Source: Ampullaceana balthica
Taxonomy: Eukaryota > Mollusca > Gastropoda > Lymnaeidae
NCBI GenBank assembly: GCA_944989445.1
Contig: CALYLW010000130.1
Span: forward strand, 367,001-431,000
Reading direction: 5' to 3'
Length of the DNA stretch: 64,000 nucleotides
A model generated the notes under the pieces. The model saw only the letters and a list, made by a program, of their open reading frames with translations, was not told the origin of the DNA and made no database searches. How positions within the stretch are numbered: position 1 is the first letter of the stretch; every line of letters starts with the position of its first letter. The translations under genes were made by a program, and so were the position numbers. Shown piece after piece: positions 1 through 11,900 of the stretch.

Positions 1-1008
1 CATGTTTACTTTGAGTTATGTAACCGGAGTCACAAAGACATAAATTAAAAATTTCAAAATAATTTGTAATTGCTCAAATTCAAGACAATAATATAGTCTT
101 GTATTAACTTAGCTATGATCGACAGATAATATTTTTGCAATCTGACAATGTCTAATTTATGATTAAAGGGACATTATAATTGCTAATTGGCAATATCTAA
201 GTTATGATTGTCTGAAGTCAGCATTATACTAAATCAATGAAAATTTCACTATATTTCTGATGATAATGAAATGGTGATAATTGCATGTCAACGTTTGAAC
301 CAGCCAATAGTAACATTTCAATGATCAATAGACCACTAACTCGCCCGGAGTCCGCGGTCACTCGTGGGCCATCTCCACACTGGCAGGCACGCATCACTGG
401 TCGGACAGGTTTTGATTACATTTCGTGTGCCACGGTCGATAATTATGATGGCAGCGGCCATGAAGGCTAATCATATGCTGATGACCGAATGGGAGTGACA
501 TTAAGTGAGTTTTGATGTCACGTGACATTTCGTGACGTGCGCTAGATCGCTAGGATGACTTTTTCACATTTCCAGAAGTACCAAATTTCACTAACACTGT
601 GTGCCATTAAATGTGACGATTTTTTTCTGAAAGGGTTAACATAGCATTTCTCCGTTAAATTATCTTTGCGTGGTCCGATTACTCTCAGCATATTTGAATA
701 ATATAAATTCATTTTCAAACCCTGAATTCTATTCAGAATTTTAAATACAATTAAGTAATTTTTAAACATTCTTTATAGAAATATAATATTTTGTTCGTTA
801 TTTTATTTAATAGTTATTTTTGAAATGCGTAAAACTGTGCTATTTTAGGATTTTATAAAAATAAAAAAGGGAATTATAGTATATCATTTGGTTTTTTACA
901 TTCGTTAAATAAAGTCTTCTTAGCTTATTAAATGCAGATGTCATGCCTTTCACAAAATATTGTTTTGCATGCAAAACTTAAAATTCTTTCGTTGGTCCAC
1001 ATCAGAAT
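1..1008. other. AT-rich non-coding stretch
   Basis: No gene, RNA gene or recognisable mobile element is visible. A 61-residue open frame at 285-470 has no recognisable domain and is flanked by stop-rich sequence. The stretch may be intergenic or part of a large upstream intron of the adhesion gene that begins before this window. Confidence 0.5.
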
Positions 1009-1009
1009 T

Positions 1010-1132
1010 TTGATCCCTGTAAATATCACATGCAGTGTGCAGGGCCAACGCAGTGTGTCTTATGCCATATTTGATCCATGTAAATATCGCATGAAGTGTG
1101 CAGGGCCAACGCAGTGTGCCTAATGCCATATT
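1010..1132. repeat. two-copy 61-bp tandem repeat
   Basis: Two adjacent copies of a 61-bp unit carry the shared core TGCAGGGCCAACGCAGTGTG and differ at a few bases. No function is evident. Confidence 0.8.
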
Positions 1133-1492
1133 TTATTCAAATGTAAAAAAAACTTAAGAAAAAGTAATCATAATAATAATAAAAGAAGAACCACTTATTG
1201 AAAATTTCTTTCCACTGCAACTTCATGATTTATTTACTCATGTCTTTGTTGATATAGAGTAGGGAAATAAATAACAATTCAAACACCACGACTTACCCAA
1301 GGAAAATAAATTCAAAGTTTCACAAAATTTAAGAAAAATTATTTTACTTTTTTTGCTTTTATTATTTCTACTTTCTTTAAAGCTGTGGAGGTTTTTGTCT
1401 GTTTTTTTCCTGTGGTTTTTTGTTCTGGGTTGTTTGTTACTAATTGTTTTTATTGAAGAATCCTTTGTCTAAGTGTCTATTCCCCGACATAA
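1133..1492. other. unannotated AT-rich DNA
   Basis: Poly-A/T-rich sequence between two tandem repeats. I see no coding or RNA feature. Confidence 0.5.
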
Positions 1493-1697
1493 CCCCAACA
1501 AAATACCAGGAACAATAAATCTCATTCCCCAACAAAATACCAGGAACAATAAATCTCATTCCCCAACAAAATACCAGGAACAATAAATCTCATTCCCCAA
1601 CAAAATACCAGGAACAATAAATCTCATTCCCCAACAAAATACCAGGAACAATAAATCTCATTCCCCAACAAAATACCAGGAACAATAAATCTCATTC
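1493..1697. repeat. 34-bp minisatellite, 6 copies
   Basis: Six near-identical copies of a 34-bp unit carry the core CAAAATACCAGGAACAATAA. Successive copies begin 34 bp apart (1493, 1527 and so on). The near identity suggests recent expansion. Confidence 0.92.
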
Positions 1698-2106
1698 TCT
1701 CCCTTTCGTTGAAAATACAACGTTTCCAATAAATTCAATAAGAAATCATTTTATGGATTTCTGTTTTAGCAATATATATTGCTAGTTCTTTATTTTTAAC
1801 TATAAAAATATTGATAGCTTCCATTTAAATTGATAAATATCATCAATTCACTATGAACCACAAATTGCCACTTGTAGGATGAGCTATTACATGTTGTACA
1901 TGTGTTTATTATTTGCTAGGTAACGCATAAGACTCAACATCTTTTTTTATTATTTTCCGTTTCCACTCCCAAATCTCACAGTAATATTTGTGAGCTTCAA
2001 GAGAATCTTTACAGCAAAAAACCCCTTTAAGCATTTTTAGTCCAATTATTGGGTTTATAGGATTGAAAAATCTGTCCGTTATGGATGTCTGTTCGAGCTT
2101 GCACAA
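1698..2106. other. unannotated DNA between minisatellites
   Basis: No gene or known element is recognised. A 65-codon reverse open frame here (1909-2106) has no domain and ends at the next minisatellite. Confidence 0.5.
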
Positions 2107-2594
2107 GAAACTACTCCTGAACGATACAAGATAGAGGGTTGGGGTCTATTGAAACTACTCCTGAACGATACAAGATAGAGGGTTGTGGTCTATTGAAACT
2201 ACTCCTGAACGATACAAGATAGAGGGTTGGGGTCTATTGAAACTACTCCTGAACGATACAAGATAGAGGGTTGGGGTCTATTGAAACTACTCCTGAACGA
2301 TACAAGATAGAGGGTTGGGGTCTATTGAAACTACTCCTGAACGATACAAGATAGAGGGTTGGGGTCTATTGAAACTACTCCTGAACGATACAAGATAGAG
2401 GGTTGTGGTCTATTGAAACTACTCCTGAACGATACAAGATAGAGGGTTGTGGTCTATTGAAACTACTCCTGAACGATACAAGATAGAGGGTTGGGGTCTA
2501 TTGAAACTACTCCTGAACGATACAAGATAGAGGGTTGGGGTCTATTGAAACTACTCCTGAACGATACAAGATAGAGGGTTGGGGTCTATTGAAA
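2107..2594. repeat. 44-bp minisatellite, 11 copies
   Basis: Eleven copies of a 44-bp unit with the core CTACTCCTGAACGATACAAG. The only recurrent variation is GGTTGGGG versus GGTTGTGG near the end of the unit, and it changes between copies in a non-random order. Confidence 0.93.
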
Positions 2595-2990
2595 ATAAGT
2601 TTAGGAAGTCCCAAGGATGTAAACGGTCCGAAAAAATTCACGAAAAATATTATTGGATTTCCTGGAAAATATATATATTAATATTGTGTCCATTTCTCGG
2701 CAACCATAACAGATATCGGGCAAAGACAAACGCTAAATGATAGCTAATAATATTTAGAACAATGTTGGAGCAGGAATTTTTCAAAAAATCTCTTTTCTTT
2801 CGAGTCCCTTAATTTTAGCAGCTATTTGTAGATAGCAATTGTTTTGTTTACTTTCAGAATTTTTTATTTGAAATGACTTATAATGTAATCTAGAATGATT
2901 TCCCTTGATTAAAAAAAAGTTGAAATTCATTGTTTCAACTCAGCGTGTTTTCACCTCAAAAGATGCGTTTGAATCAATTGTTATTAAAAT
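2595..2990. other. unannotated DNA
   Basis: AT-rich sequence with no coding or mobile-element signal that I recognise. Confidence 0.45.
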
Positions 2991-3400
2991 TACTAGCGTA
3001 TCACCCGTCAAAAATGACGGCAGTTTTCAGCTGAAATCTATTTATTTTATAAAAAATGCACTTTTTTTAGGGCGCCTACGGCGCCGACCTTTTCAAAAGC
3101 CCAACTAACTTGTCCTTGTTTGAGAAATACGAAATATTAAAATTTCTGAAATGTACACAAAGTATTTTATAATAGGGGTTGTAGGGCGCTTTGTTTTTTA
3201 TTTTATAATTAACCATCATCAAATCCTCTTTTTACATTGATCCCTTTCCAAAATTAAAATACATGCATGAGCGAAAACAATGACGCCATATAATGTTTTT
3301 TTACAGCGCATCTTTAATTTGCACACTTTTTGATGCATTGGTGCAGTAATTTGGTTTTCCCTGCTTTCTAAAATTAGTAGCGTCACGGACAGACATTGCA
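2991..3400 (+). repeat. interspersed repeat, GGCGCC-palindrome family
   Basis: This copy starts near TATCACCCGTCAAAAATGACG, contains GGGCGCCTACGGCGCC, and ends near GGTGCAGTAATTTGG and CTTTCTAAAATTAGT. Similar starts, palindromic cores or ends recur at 23850-23890, 25090-25750 and 27105-27350, which shows a dispersed family. The 3' end followed by CAGACA-like sequence resembles the tails of RTE-type non-autonomous elements, but the class is uncertain. Confidence 0.7.
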
Positions 3401-4900
3401 AATTATATTGTTTAATGTGTGATTGTTATTTACTTGCTGAACACTATAGAGTGATTTGTCTCGAAAATTGATATGGACAAATTGGAAACTGCGCTTAAAT
3501 ACTCATCCAAGTATTTTTACTTGTTATCTCTAGCTATCGTCTTTTCACATTTCATTTAATGTTAAAAACAAAAACTATTCGCGATCGATCCATATCTAAC
3601 ACTATGGAATCGCCTCTTATCCTACATTCTCGTGGCGCATAATACATCAGATGGACAAGATTTAATTTAACAAACTAACTTTAAAGATTTACGATCCTAT
3701 CCATATTGAAAATGTAAACAGATAATAATTTGTATAAAAGAAAAAAACGCATGCAAAGAAAATGTCATAACATGCCGTAAAATCAGAATGTTTGTCTAAT
3801 TTTAACATTTTAAAAAAAAGTTTTTTAACCGTTAAAGTAGCATTTTAAAATACCGGTTCAATATTACATACGAACAGACGCACGCAAGTGTTGGCGGTGA
3901 TAATGTTGCTGTTGTTTCATGAGCTGTGTGATAAATCAGAATTATTGTTATATCTTCTTTTCTTATCGTGACGCTGGGAATCATCATTGTTGAATTATTT
4001 TCTTTTAAATCTACACATTTAAAACAGAATATATTCCATATCAATGGACGTTTAGGGCCATTCTGAATAAATACTGTTATATTTTCCCATTATCGTTAAA
4101 AGAAACTAAACACATTTCCTCGGTGTTATCTTTAGGGCCATTGCATATCAAAATAAAGGGATTTCACTCAACAAAAACTAGGCTGCACACAAATATCCTC
4201 CCCTTACTGCACCATAATAAAGTTTACTGTATTTCCTTTGTAGCTGTGCTATGTTGGTGTTATATTCTTTTTTTGAAATAATTTTTAAATAGCTTTATCT
4301 TATCCACATACAACAAATGCAACAGCACTCAATCTATATCATCAATTGTTTAAATCATTTTAAAACAAAATTCTTGTGTGAGTTAATGCATAGTTCTTTG
4401 TCCGAAAACTAATATCAGCTTTATAGAATTATTTTTCACATTTATTATTATTATTTGTATCACAATTATTATTAGTACTATTATTTTATGATCATTATTA
4501 TATTGCAATTAGTTGAAATTGACTTGATCATGAAAATCCTTATCCCATCTAAGTTATAGAAATAACCTGGCATGTGACACAATGGAAACTATCCCATTTA
4601 CGCTATAGAAATAACCTGGCATGTGACAGAATGGAATCTGAAAGTAAAACCAGAAAACGAGTGAGACGTAGATAAACAGACCATTCGTTGACTCCTAAAG
4701 ATTTTGGATTTAGTAAGGATGGAAGCGTAGCGAGAAAATTCCTTCCGAATATTAAACAGCCGGAAGGCCCTGAGATGAAAGACTTCATTGCGCATGTTCT
4801 CGCGCAGCATTAAATGTAATAAAAAGCCAATCAATAGCACTTGGGATATCGTGGTGACGTCCCCTGGCAGGTCTCCTCCATACTTTACATGGCGGCAGTA
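3401..4900. other. unannotated DNA with a short duplication
   Basis: No gene is recognised over 1.5 kb. A roughly 50-bp segment is duplicated in tandem around 4547-4635 (shared core AGAAATAACCTGGCATGTGA). Short reverse open frames at 3832-4044 and 4598-4840 have no recognisable domain. Confidence 0.45.
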
Positions 4901-5275
4901 AAAATCGACACTAGTAAATATTTGGTTGGGGAGGTGGGGGGGGGGCTAAGGGGACAATTTCTAAAAAATGCAAATGAAAGAAGATGGTGATGGGAGGGAG
5001 AGAGGAAAAGATTGGAGGCGGATTAGATGGAGGGAAGTTTAAGTTGAGGCGATGGGATGCAACGAGTGTCGGTTTTTTAAAATAATTTTCTGGACACGGC
5101 GTAGATGACAGGGGAAACAACTTTTACCGAAATTGGATGGGAGAGTGGGGAGATAACCAAATAGACTTCCTCTTGATCGCACTGTCCAGTCACATCATCA
5201 CGGCCGTGTGCTCGTATGTACGCACCAAACACGATCACTGCTATATATAGGAATATGTATATATGTTCTGTGAAA
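4901..5275. other. unannotated DNA with G-rich tract
   Basis: A G-run at about 4924-4955 (GGGGAGGTGGGGGGGGGG) could form a quadruplex on the + strand. Otherwise nothing is recognised. Confidence 0.4.
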
Positions 5276-5880
5276 CAAAATTTTTAATTTGTGACATACA
5301 AAAAAACCTGTAAAAAAGTTTTTAACTATACATCCTTTATATACGAGACATAACTAAAATAATGTTCATTATAATACGAATCGCAAGACAATTCAAAAAT
5401 CCAAAATTTTAGTTATGCCTCAAATATATAACGGATTTATATTTTTTTAAAAATAACTACAGTCTGACTGCTAAATTTAAGTTCGAGTTGATCACGGGAA
5501 AAGGGATATAAAAACAATAAAACATGTTTAATATAGTGCGCATCGCGAGACAGACTAGCAATTACTAGCATTTACATTTACAGATCGGGAATATATTTTT
5601 TTAAACGTATCGTCAATATAATACGCACCGACGCGCGACAGGAAAGTATTAAAAGGTTGTTCAACATAATACGCACCGTGACACTCTAGCACACAAATTT
5701 ACATGCTACATAGAGAGACATAGAGATAATCTAAAAATGTATTACTTTACTTAGAGTACAATTGATTGATCTGAAATTTTAATAGATCATTTTGATCGTC
5801 GGCACGAGTCTGCCTGCAAAATTTCAGCTCGCTAGCATACGAGGCAGTGGGTTACAAATCGATCCAAAATTTTTACGTGA
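5276..5880. repeat. degenerate copies of dispersed repeat family A
   Basis: The piece at 5276-5360 matches, in reverse orientation, the end of the repeat found at 13170-13790, 41249-41725 and 42265-42790 (its CATATATAAGGGATTTATAG region). The piece at 5400-5470 matches the same region in forward orientation, so two fragments face each other. The sequence at 5755-5880 has the GATCGATCTGAAATTTTG-like motif of the family in altered form. Confidence 0.5.
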
Positions 5881-6290
5881 AGCATTCAAGCAAGCAACCA
5901 GACGCCACGAGTTAATGTAAAGGATTTTAAAATATGGTTGAATCTTTCATTGTATGACTCCCCAAATAAATGACCGAAAATCTATGAAGGAGAGAATATA
6001 CAAATTTATCTATGAAACATAACAAAACCTTGTAGTATATTTTCGACAATATGTAACCTGTCCCTCAAACTGAACAGTTGGTAAACGCTGAACTAAATGA
6101 CTTCCGTTTGATATTCAGTCCATTTTATTCTGCAGTATTTTACTTGCTTGGCTAAGGTTATTTTAAAATCCAATGTCACATATGTTGTTGTTTTTCGTTG
6201 AGGCATTGAAAGATATTTTCAATTTTTTTAATCAAAGATAACAGCGTTCATATTATTCAGGTAAGATATTCTAAGAAATTTACAAAAATA
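5881..6290. other. unannotated DNA
   Basis: No gene, RNA or repeat is recognised. Confidence 0.45.
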
Positions 6291-6295
6291 AAGAA

Positions 6296-6372
6296 TAAGA
6301 GAGAGAGATAGAGAGAGAGAGAGAGAAGGGGGGCAAAGAGAGTGACGGGAAAATAAAGAGTAAGAAAGAGAG

Positions 6373-6445
<73 letters not shown>

Positions 6446-6491
6446 AGGGGGGCAAAGAGAGTGACGGGAAAATAAAGAGTAAGAAAGAGAG

Positions 6492-6570
<79 letters not shown>
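6296..6570. repeat. compound (GA)n microsatellite
   Basis: Long AG runs are interrupted twice by the same non-repetitive insert (AAGGGGGGCAAAGAGAGTGA and following bases), so a segment of about 115 bp has been duplicated inside the microsatellite. Ser/Leu-rich reverse reading frames across it are a by-product of the CT repeat. Confidence 0.95.
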
Positions 6571-6571
<1 letters not shown>

Positions 6572-6734
6572 GAAAGTGAAAGAGTTAGTATGAGAGAAGC
6601 AAAGAGCAAGTACAAGATAATGAGAGAGGAAAAAAGAGTAAGAGCGAGAGAACGAGAAATAAAGAAAGAGTAATAGAAATAGTGAGAGAAAGAGAGTAAG
6701 AGAGACATTGAGATAGGGAAAAAAGAGGCAGATA

Positions 6735-7110
6735 AAAATAAAGAAGTAGGACCTCCCCAAAATTGTCGCACCAGACTGCTAGAGGTCCTGTCCCTACTAC
6801 CGACTGGCGATTGCAGTCCACGAACGCGACCAAATTGTGTCCCTTCAAACAGCACTGATTACATTACCCCTCGGCATCACTGGGCGGTGCTGGGAGCGGG
6901 GGGAGACCGGAACTTCTCGCTCATCTACCAGAATGCTATGGCGTGTAGGAAGATAAGGACATTGCCAAACAAAAATGATTTCATTACCCTGGGGGCAACG
7001 CGTGGACATATTCAGCTGATAGCCTCGGTGTAGACAGGGGGCTAAGATGTGGTCATCATTTTGGCCCGCCTGATTAAGCTTCCGTTTTGCCCTGTGCGGC
7101 ATTGGGTCCC
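6735..7110 (-). pseudogene. possible non-LTR retroelement C-terminal remnant
   Basis: The reverse strand (7102 to 6845) encodes a Cys/His-containing stretch around AGQNDDHIL, RCPQGNE and WQCPYL. The spacing resembles the C-terminal zinc-binding segment after reverse transcriptase in Jockey-like elements (compare 44452-44751). The match is weak, with no intact catalytic domain. It may be chance. Confidence 0.3.
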
Positions 7111-7837
7111 ATCCTCAAATAATCTTGTTCATTCGAATGTCAGTGCTGTGGCATTTATATATCATCATATGCTAGTGGTGTGAGATGTATGTCTACTCAT
7201 ATGTCAGTTGTCTGACATTTTTATCTCGACATTTGTCAATAGTCTGGCATTTATATCTTGTCATATGTCAGTGGTCTACTTTGTAATAAATATTTTATGG
7301 AAATTTAGTGGTAGTGGTATATAAGAAAGTAAATCTGCATTTTATTTGAACTTTCGAAACCTCTCTGTAGATAAAAAAAATTATTATCTTTTTTGTCTAT
7401 GTTTTTCTATCTTTACCAGTCTCTTTTCTTTCTTTTCTTTTTTTTTCTTCATTTTTTTCTGGATTTCTTATTTGTCTAGCGAAATAACACTTTACATCAA
7501 TTATATCATCATAGCTGCCTAAAACAAACTTTACTTACATGAGCCTAGTTTATATCTTTTAAACACTTCTATCTCGCAAGAATTTCTCGTTTTATTGAGC
7601 CGTCGATACCTGATTGAAAACACGAAATTCAGCATACACCGCCCCCTCACCCCCCAATTCCAACAACTGAAATGTTTGCTCTACTCGCGGATTCCCAAGT
7701 TGTTGTCGCCTTGGCTCCAGAACTGAAATTGAGATGTGTTAATTCTTAGTTTCACCATTAACTTAAACTTAAGGGAGGGGGAGGCATGGTTACATAAGTC
7801 GTTTTCTCACTGAGTCTAAGACCAGCTATTAATAAAC
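7111..7837. other. unannotated DNA
   Basis: A short imperfect repeat containing CATATGTCAGT occurs at 7135-7275. No gene is recognised. Confidence 0.4.
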
Positions 7838-8415
7838 GAACATAGTTTCTCTAGTGAAGCACAAGTTTTATGAACATAGTTTCTCTAGTGAAGCACAAGT
7901 TTTATGAACATAGTTTCTCTAGTGAAGCACAAGTTTTATGAACATAGTTTCTCTAGTGAAGCACAAGTTTTATGAACATAGTTTCTCTAGTGAAGCACAA
8001 GTTTTATGAACATAGTTTCTCTAGTGAAGCACAAGTTTTATGAACATAGTTTCTCTAGTGAAGCACAAGTTTTATGAACATAGTTTCTCTAGTGAAGCAC
8101 AAGTTTTATGAACATAGTTTCTCTAGTGAAGCACAAGTTTTATGAACATAGTTTCTCTAGTGAAGCACAAGTTTTATGAACATAGTTTCTCTAGTGAAGC
8201 ACAAGTTTTATGAACATAGTTTCTCTAGTGAAGCACAAGTTTTATGAACATAGTTTCTCTAGTGAAGCACAAGTTTTATGAACATAGTTTCTCTAGTGAA
8301 GCACAAGTTTTATGAACATAGTTTCTCTAGTGAAGCACAAGTTTTATGAACATAGTTTCTCTAGTGAAGCACAAGTTTTATGAACATAGTTTCTCTAGTG
8401 AAGCACAAGTTTTAT
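7838..8415. repeat. 34-bp minisatellite, 17 copies
   Basis: About seventeen virtually identical copies of a 34-bp unit (core CATAGTTTCTCTAGTGAAGC). The lack of internal divergence indicates very recent expansion or homogenisation. It lies about 390 bp upstream of the first FN3 exon in the window. Confidence 0.95.
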
Positions 8416-8510
8416 TCGTCTGCAGAATTCTGCTTTAATTCTCACTTCACTTCACTCCCGATTTCAGAATGAACGTCATCATTAGTATCAGGGTTTACAG
8501 AAAATCCTGA

Positions 8511-8762
8511 GAGTTATGTTTTAAAGAATTTAATGTTATGTTTTAGAGAATTGACCATTATGTTTTAGAGAATTGACCGTTATATCTTAGAGAATTGACC
8601 GTTATGTTTTAGAGAATTGACCGTTATGTTTTAGAGAATTGACCGTTATGTTTTAGAGAATTGACCGTTATGTTTTAGAGAATTGACCGTTATGTTTTAG
8701 AGAATTGACCGTTATGTTTTAGAGAATTGACCGTTATGTTTTAGAGAATTTACCGTTATGTT
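8511..8762. repeat. 22-bp minisatellite upstream of exon
   Basis: About eleven copies of a 22-bp unit (core TTTTAGAGAATTGACCGTT), the first and last more diverged. The array ends only about 40 bp before the 3' splice site of the exon at 8804, so it fills the region where the branch point would be expected. Confidence 0.93.
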
Positions 8763-8803
8763 TCAAGTCGTCAAACCCATTGTCTACATTGTTTGTGTCA
8801 CAG

Positions 8804-8948
8804 GCGCTCCAGATCCTCCTACGAATGTCAAGGTCTCCAGTTGCCATGGTAACTCTGCTGGTCTGACATGGGACGCTGGCAACGACAACGGGGCGGAGAT
8901 TTTGGGATACACAGTCCAGTTTAACACTTCGGACCAGCCAGAAATCTG
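8804..8948 (+). CDS. Nrg: exon a: first half of FN3-1
   Basis: Acceptor CACAG before 8804; the first two bases complete a codon begun upstream (phase 1). It encodes APDPPTNVKV...GLTWDAG...GYTVQFNTS and ends inside the codon for a Trp, at donor GTAATG. The Trp and Tyr of the FN3 B and C strands are present, with an N-glycosylation sequon NTS. At least one exon, carrying Ig domains, must precede it. Confidence 0.9.
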
Positions 8949-11900
8949 GTAATGTCACTCACATACCGCTATGGTCTAGGTCAGTGCTTCTCAAACTTTT
9001 TATTATTGCGGACCGGCAGGAATTTTTTCCATTGCACCAGGGACCGGTGAACTATTTTCCCTTTACTAACGTGCTAGTGAAATGTCCTTTCTTGGTAACT
9101 TCTGCGGTCCGGCATCGGATGGCCCACGGACCGGCACCGGTGCGCGGACCACCACTTTAAGAAGCACTGGTCTAGGTAACAGTAGAGTGTAGAGCAGGGG
9201 TCGGCAACCTATGGCACGCGTGCCACATTTGGCACACCAAGCAATTTCAAATGGCACGCATACTCTTCACGTTTCAAGTATATCCTTGTATAAAGTTGAT
9301 TACAAATCGTATAAAATGATATGTGCAGTTGGCGCCCTGAATAATTGGAAACCTTAAGTTGGCAGACAGTTAGCAAAAGGTTGCCCACCCCTGGTGTAGA
9401 GCATCATTGTAAAACATTCTTAGCTGAATTCCGAGCTGTTGCGCTTACGTTCTGCTTTAATCATCATTCATGATGAACTGTTGCAAAGTTTCAAAAAGCA
9501 GATTAGAGTATACACAGAAACAAACTAAATGTATGACACAAGAAGCTCATTAATTTCAAGCAAACATAAAGTTACTGTCTAGAAATTAAGGGAACATTGA
9601 CACTGATTTATTTCAAGAGCTTGACGAATGCAAGCAGTAAAAATAATATGTATAAATATCAAATCGAATACTTATTGGATGGTTCTTAAACCTTTATTTT
9701 AAGTTCAGTTTATTTTAACACTTTAAACTATTTAAAAATTTCAACTATTTTAAAACTTTCAACTAAGTCAAACTGCGATAGATTGCCCGTAAAGTTGACC
9801 TCGGCCGCTACGCCAAGGCCATTGTCTAAATTAGTAAACTGTGTCAGCTAATGTGGGTTTTATTGAGTTTTAAATCTCTGTTAGAGGTGTAGAAAAACCC
9901 ATGTCAATATAGATCAGAGAGCATAGAAGCAATCAATGCGTGATTTGTGTTCACTGAACCTTGAACAGTTAGCTTAAAATGAATGGCTTGTTATTTGTCT
10001 ATAGTCTAATGCATCAAAGTATATTGGACTTATAAACAATTGTTCGGTGCGATTATTATTATTATTTATTTTTTTTATTGAGAACGTAATTTATCTAAAA
10101 CTTACATTTTAACTTCATTGCTATAAAAATGATAAAATAGAGTTTGTTTCCTATTCTATTACTTATTTTTTCATTTAATTAATTTTAATTTTTATCTGAA
10201 TTTTTATAAAATGCTTATAATGTATCACTTCTTGTATAATTATTGTTGGTATAAATAGAGGCTTCTCAAATTAACACAAATTTGACACTAAGTTAATACT
10301 ATTCGTTGTAATATTTGGTTGTAATATTCGTTGTAATATTTTGTTCGCATTTCTTCCAGGTATGATTACGATGAGCAGTTTCCTGCCAGCGCCAGGGCAG
10401 CAACTCTCCAACTGTACCCGTGGGGAACCTACGCCTTCCGTGTCAAGGCCAGGAACAGCATGGGCTCCAGCAAACCGAGTCTCTTCACAAGCCGGAAGTG
10501 CATCACGCCGCCTGACCGACCTGACCGGAACCCAAACAACGTGCGGACAAGAACCAGCAAGAAAAAAACTCTAATCGTGGAGTGGACGGTAAGGGGCGCT
10601 GTTTGTAACGTAGTATGTGACAGTGATTGTTAAATGTCTTTATAGGTTTGTTTCTAACGTAACATATGACAGTGATTGCTACACAAGCTGGTTTGTAACT
10701 TAAAATGTGAAAGTGATTGTTACACCTGTTAAATGTTGTTGTTATTTTGTTTGTTTTTTTCTGTATTTTCTGTTTTTCCTTATTTTTGACTAATTTTAAA
10801 AAATGAAGGTGGCTAAATATCAGTTTTTCTTATAGCTGAGATGCCTATAATGTATGGCTGATGTTTAATTTAGCTAATGTATGGCTGATGTTTAATTTAG
10901 CTAATGTATGGCTGATGTTTAATTTAGCTAATGTATGGCTGATGTTTAATTAAGCTCTTGTATGGCTGATGTTTAATTTAGCTCATGTATGGCTGATGTT
11001 TAATTTAGCTCATGTATGGTTGATGTTTAATTTAGCTAATGTATGGCTGATGTTTAATTTAGCTCATGTATGGCTAATGTTTAATTTAGCTCAGGTATGG
11101 CTGATGTTTAATTTAGCTCATGTATGGCTGATGTTTAATTTAGCTAATGTATGGCTGATGTTTAATTTAGCTCATGTATGGCTGATGTTTAATTTAGCTC
11201 ATGAAATATTCATTCAATAATTAATGAGACCTGATTTTCACAAATTATTTAAAAGAAAAAAAACAAACAGTTTAAACGATTTTATTGTTTTTAAATGTGA
11301 TCTTTGGTCCAACATATTTCTAGTAAGTATTTAGTATTGTCTTTTCACATTTCTTTAATAAATAAGTTATTAAACTTTATAATTTTCTTTCTTCAGCCAA
11401 TGAGCAGGTTATATTTTCATGGCACGCGCTTTAGATACCAGGTGAAATGGAGAATGAAAGGCACTTTTACCTGGGATTCTGCCTACGTGACTGACCCCAA
11501 TCAGGGCTACCTGGAGATAGAGACCAATGATGTATACACAATTTACGAGCTCCAGGTGAAAGCAGAGAACTCAATGGGTGAGGCCCATCAGCCCGCTTTT
11601 ATCTATGTGGGCCACTCGGGAGAATCAGGTGCGTAATTTAGCTTGTGAAATGCTTTGTATCTATGTACTCTCATATCTATGTGCAATTAGGTAGATGCAT
11701 CACGTCAAGAACGTTTTTGGGTTGCCAGTTACACCTAAAAGGTATTTTAAAAACGGATTCACTTAAATTACTCAATGCCTAGCTATCAGTGCGCAAATAC
11801 AATAATAATTGCAAGTTCATTTAAGGCTCGTCAATTTGAAACACAACAAAATCCATAGACAATATTCGATCATTGGTTAAAAGTTTGCAGCTAATTTTGA

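Noticed and set aside
285..470. 61-codon frame near the window start as an upstream exon of the adhesion gene
   Set aside because: No Ig-domain Cys/Trp pattern and no matching splice sites.
6228..6855. Ser/Leu-rich reverse open frames
   Set aside because: They translate a (GA)n microsatellite.
10969..11220. 83-codon frame with nine-residue repeat
   Set aside because: 27-bp intronic minisatellite, between two well-supported exons.
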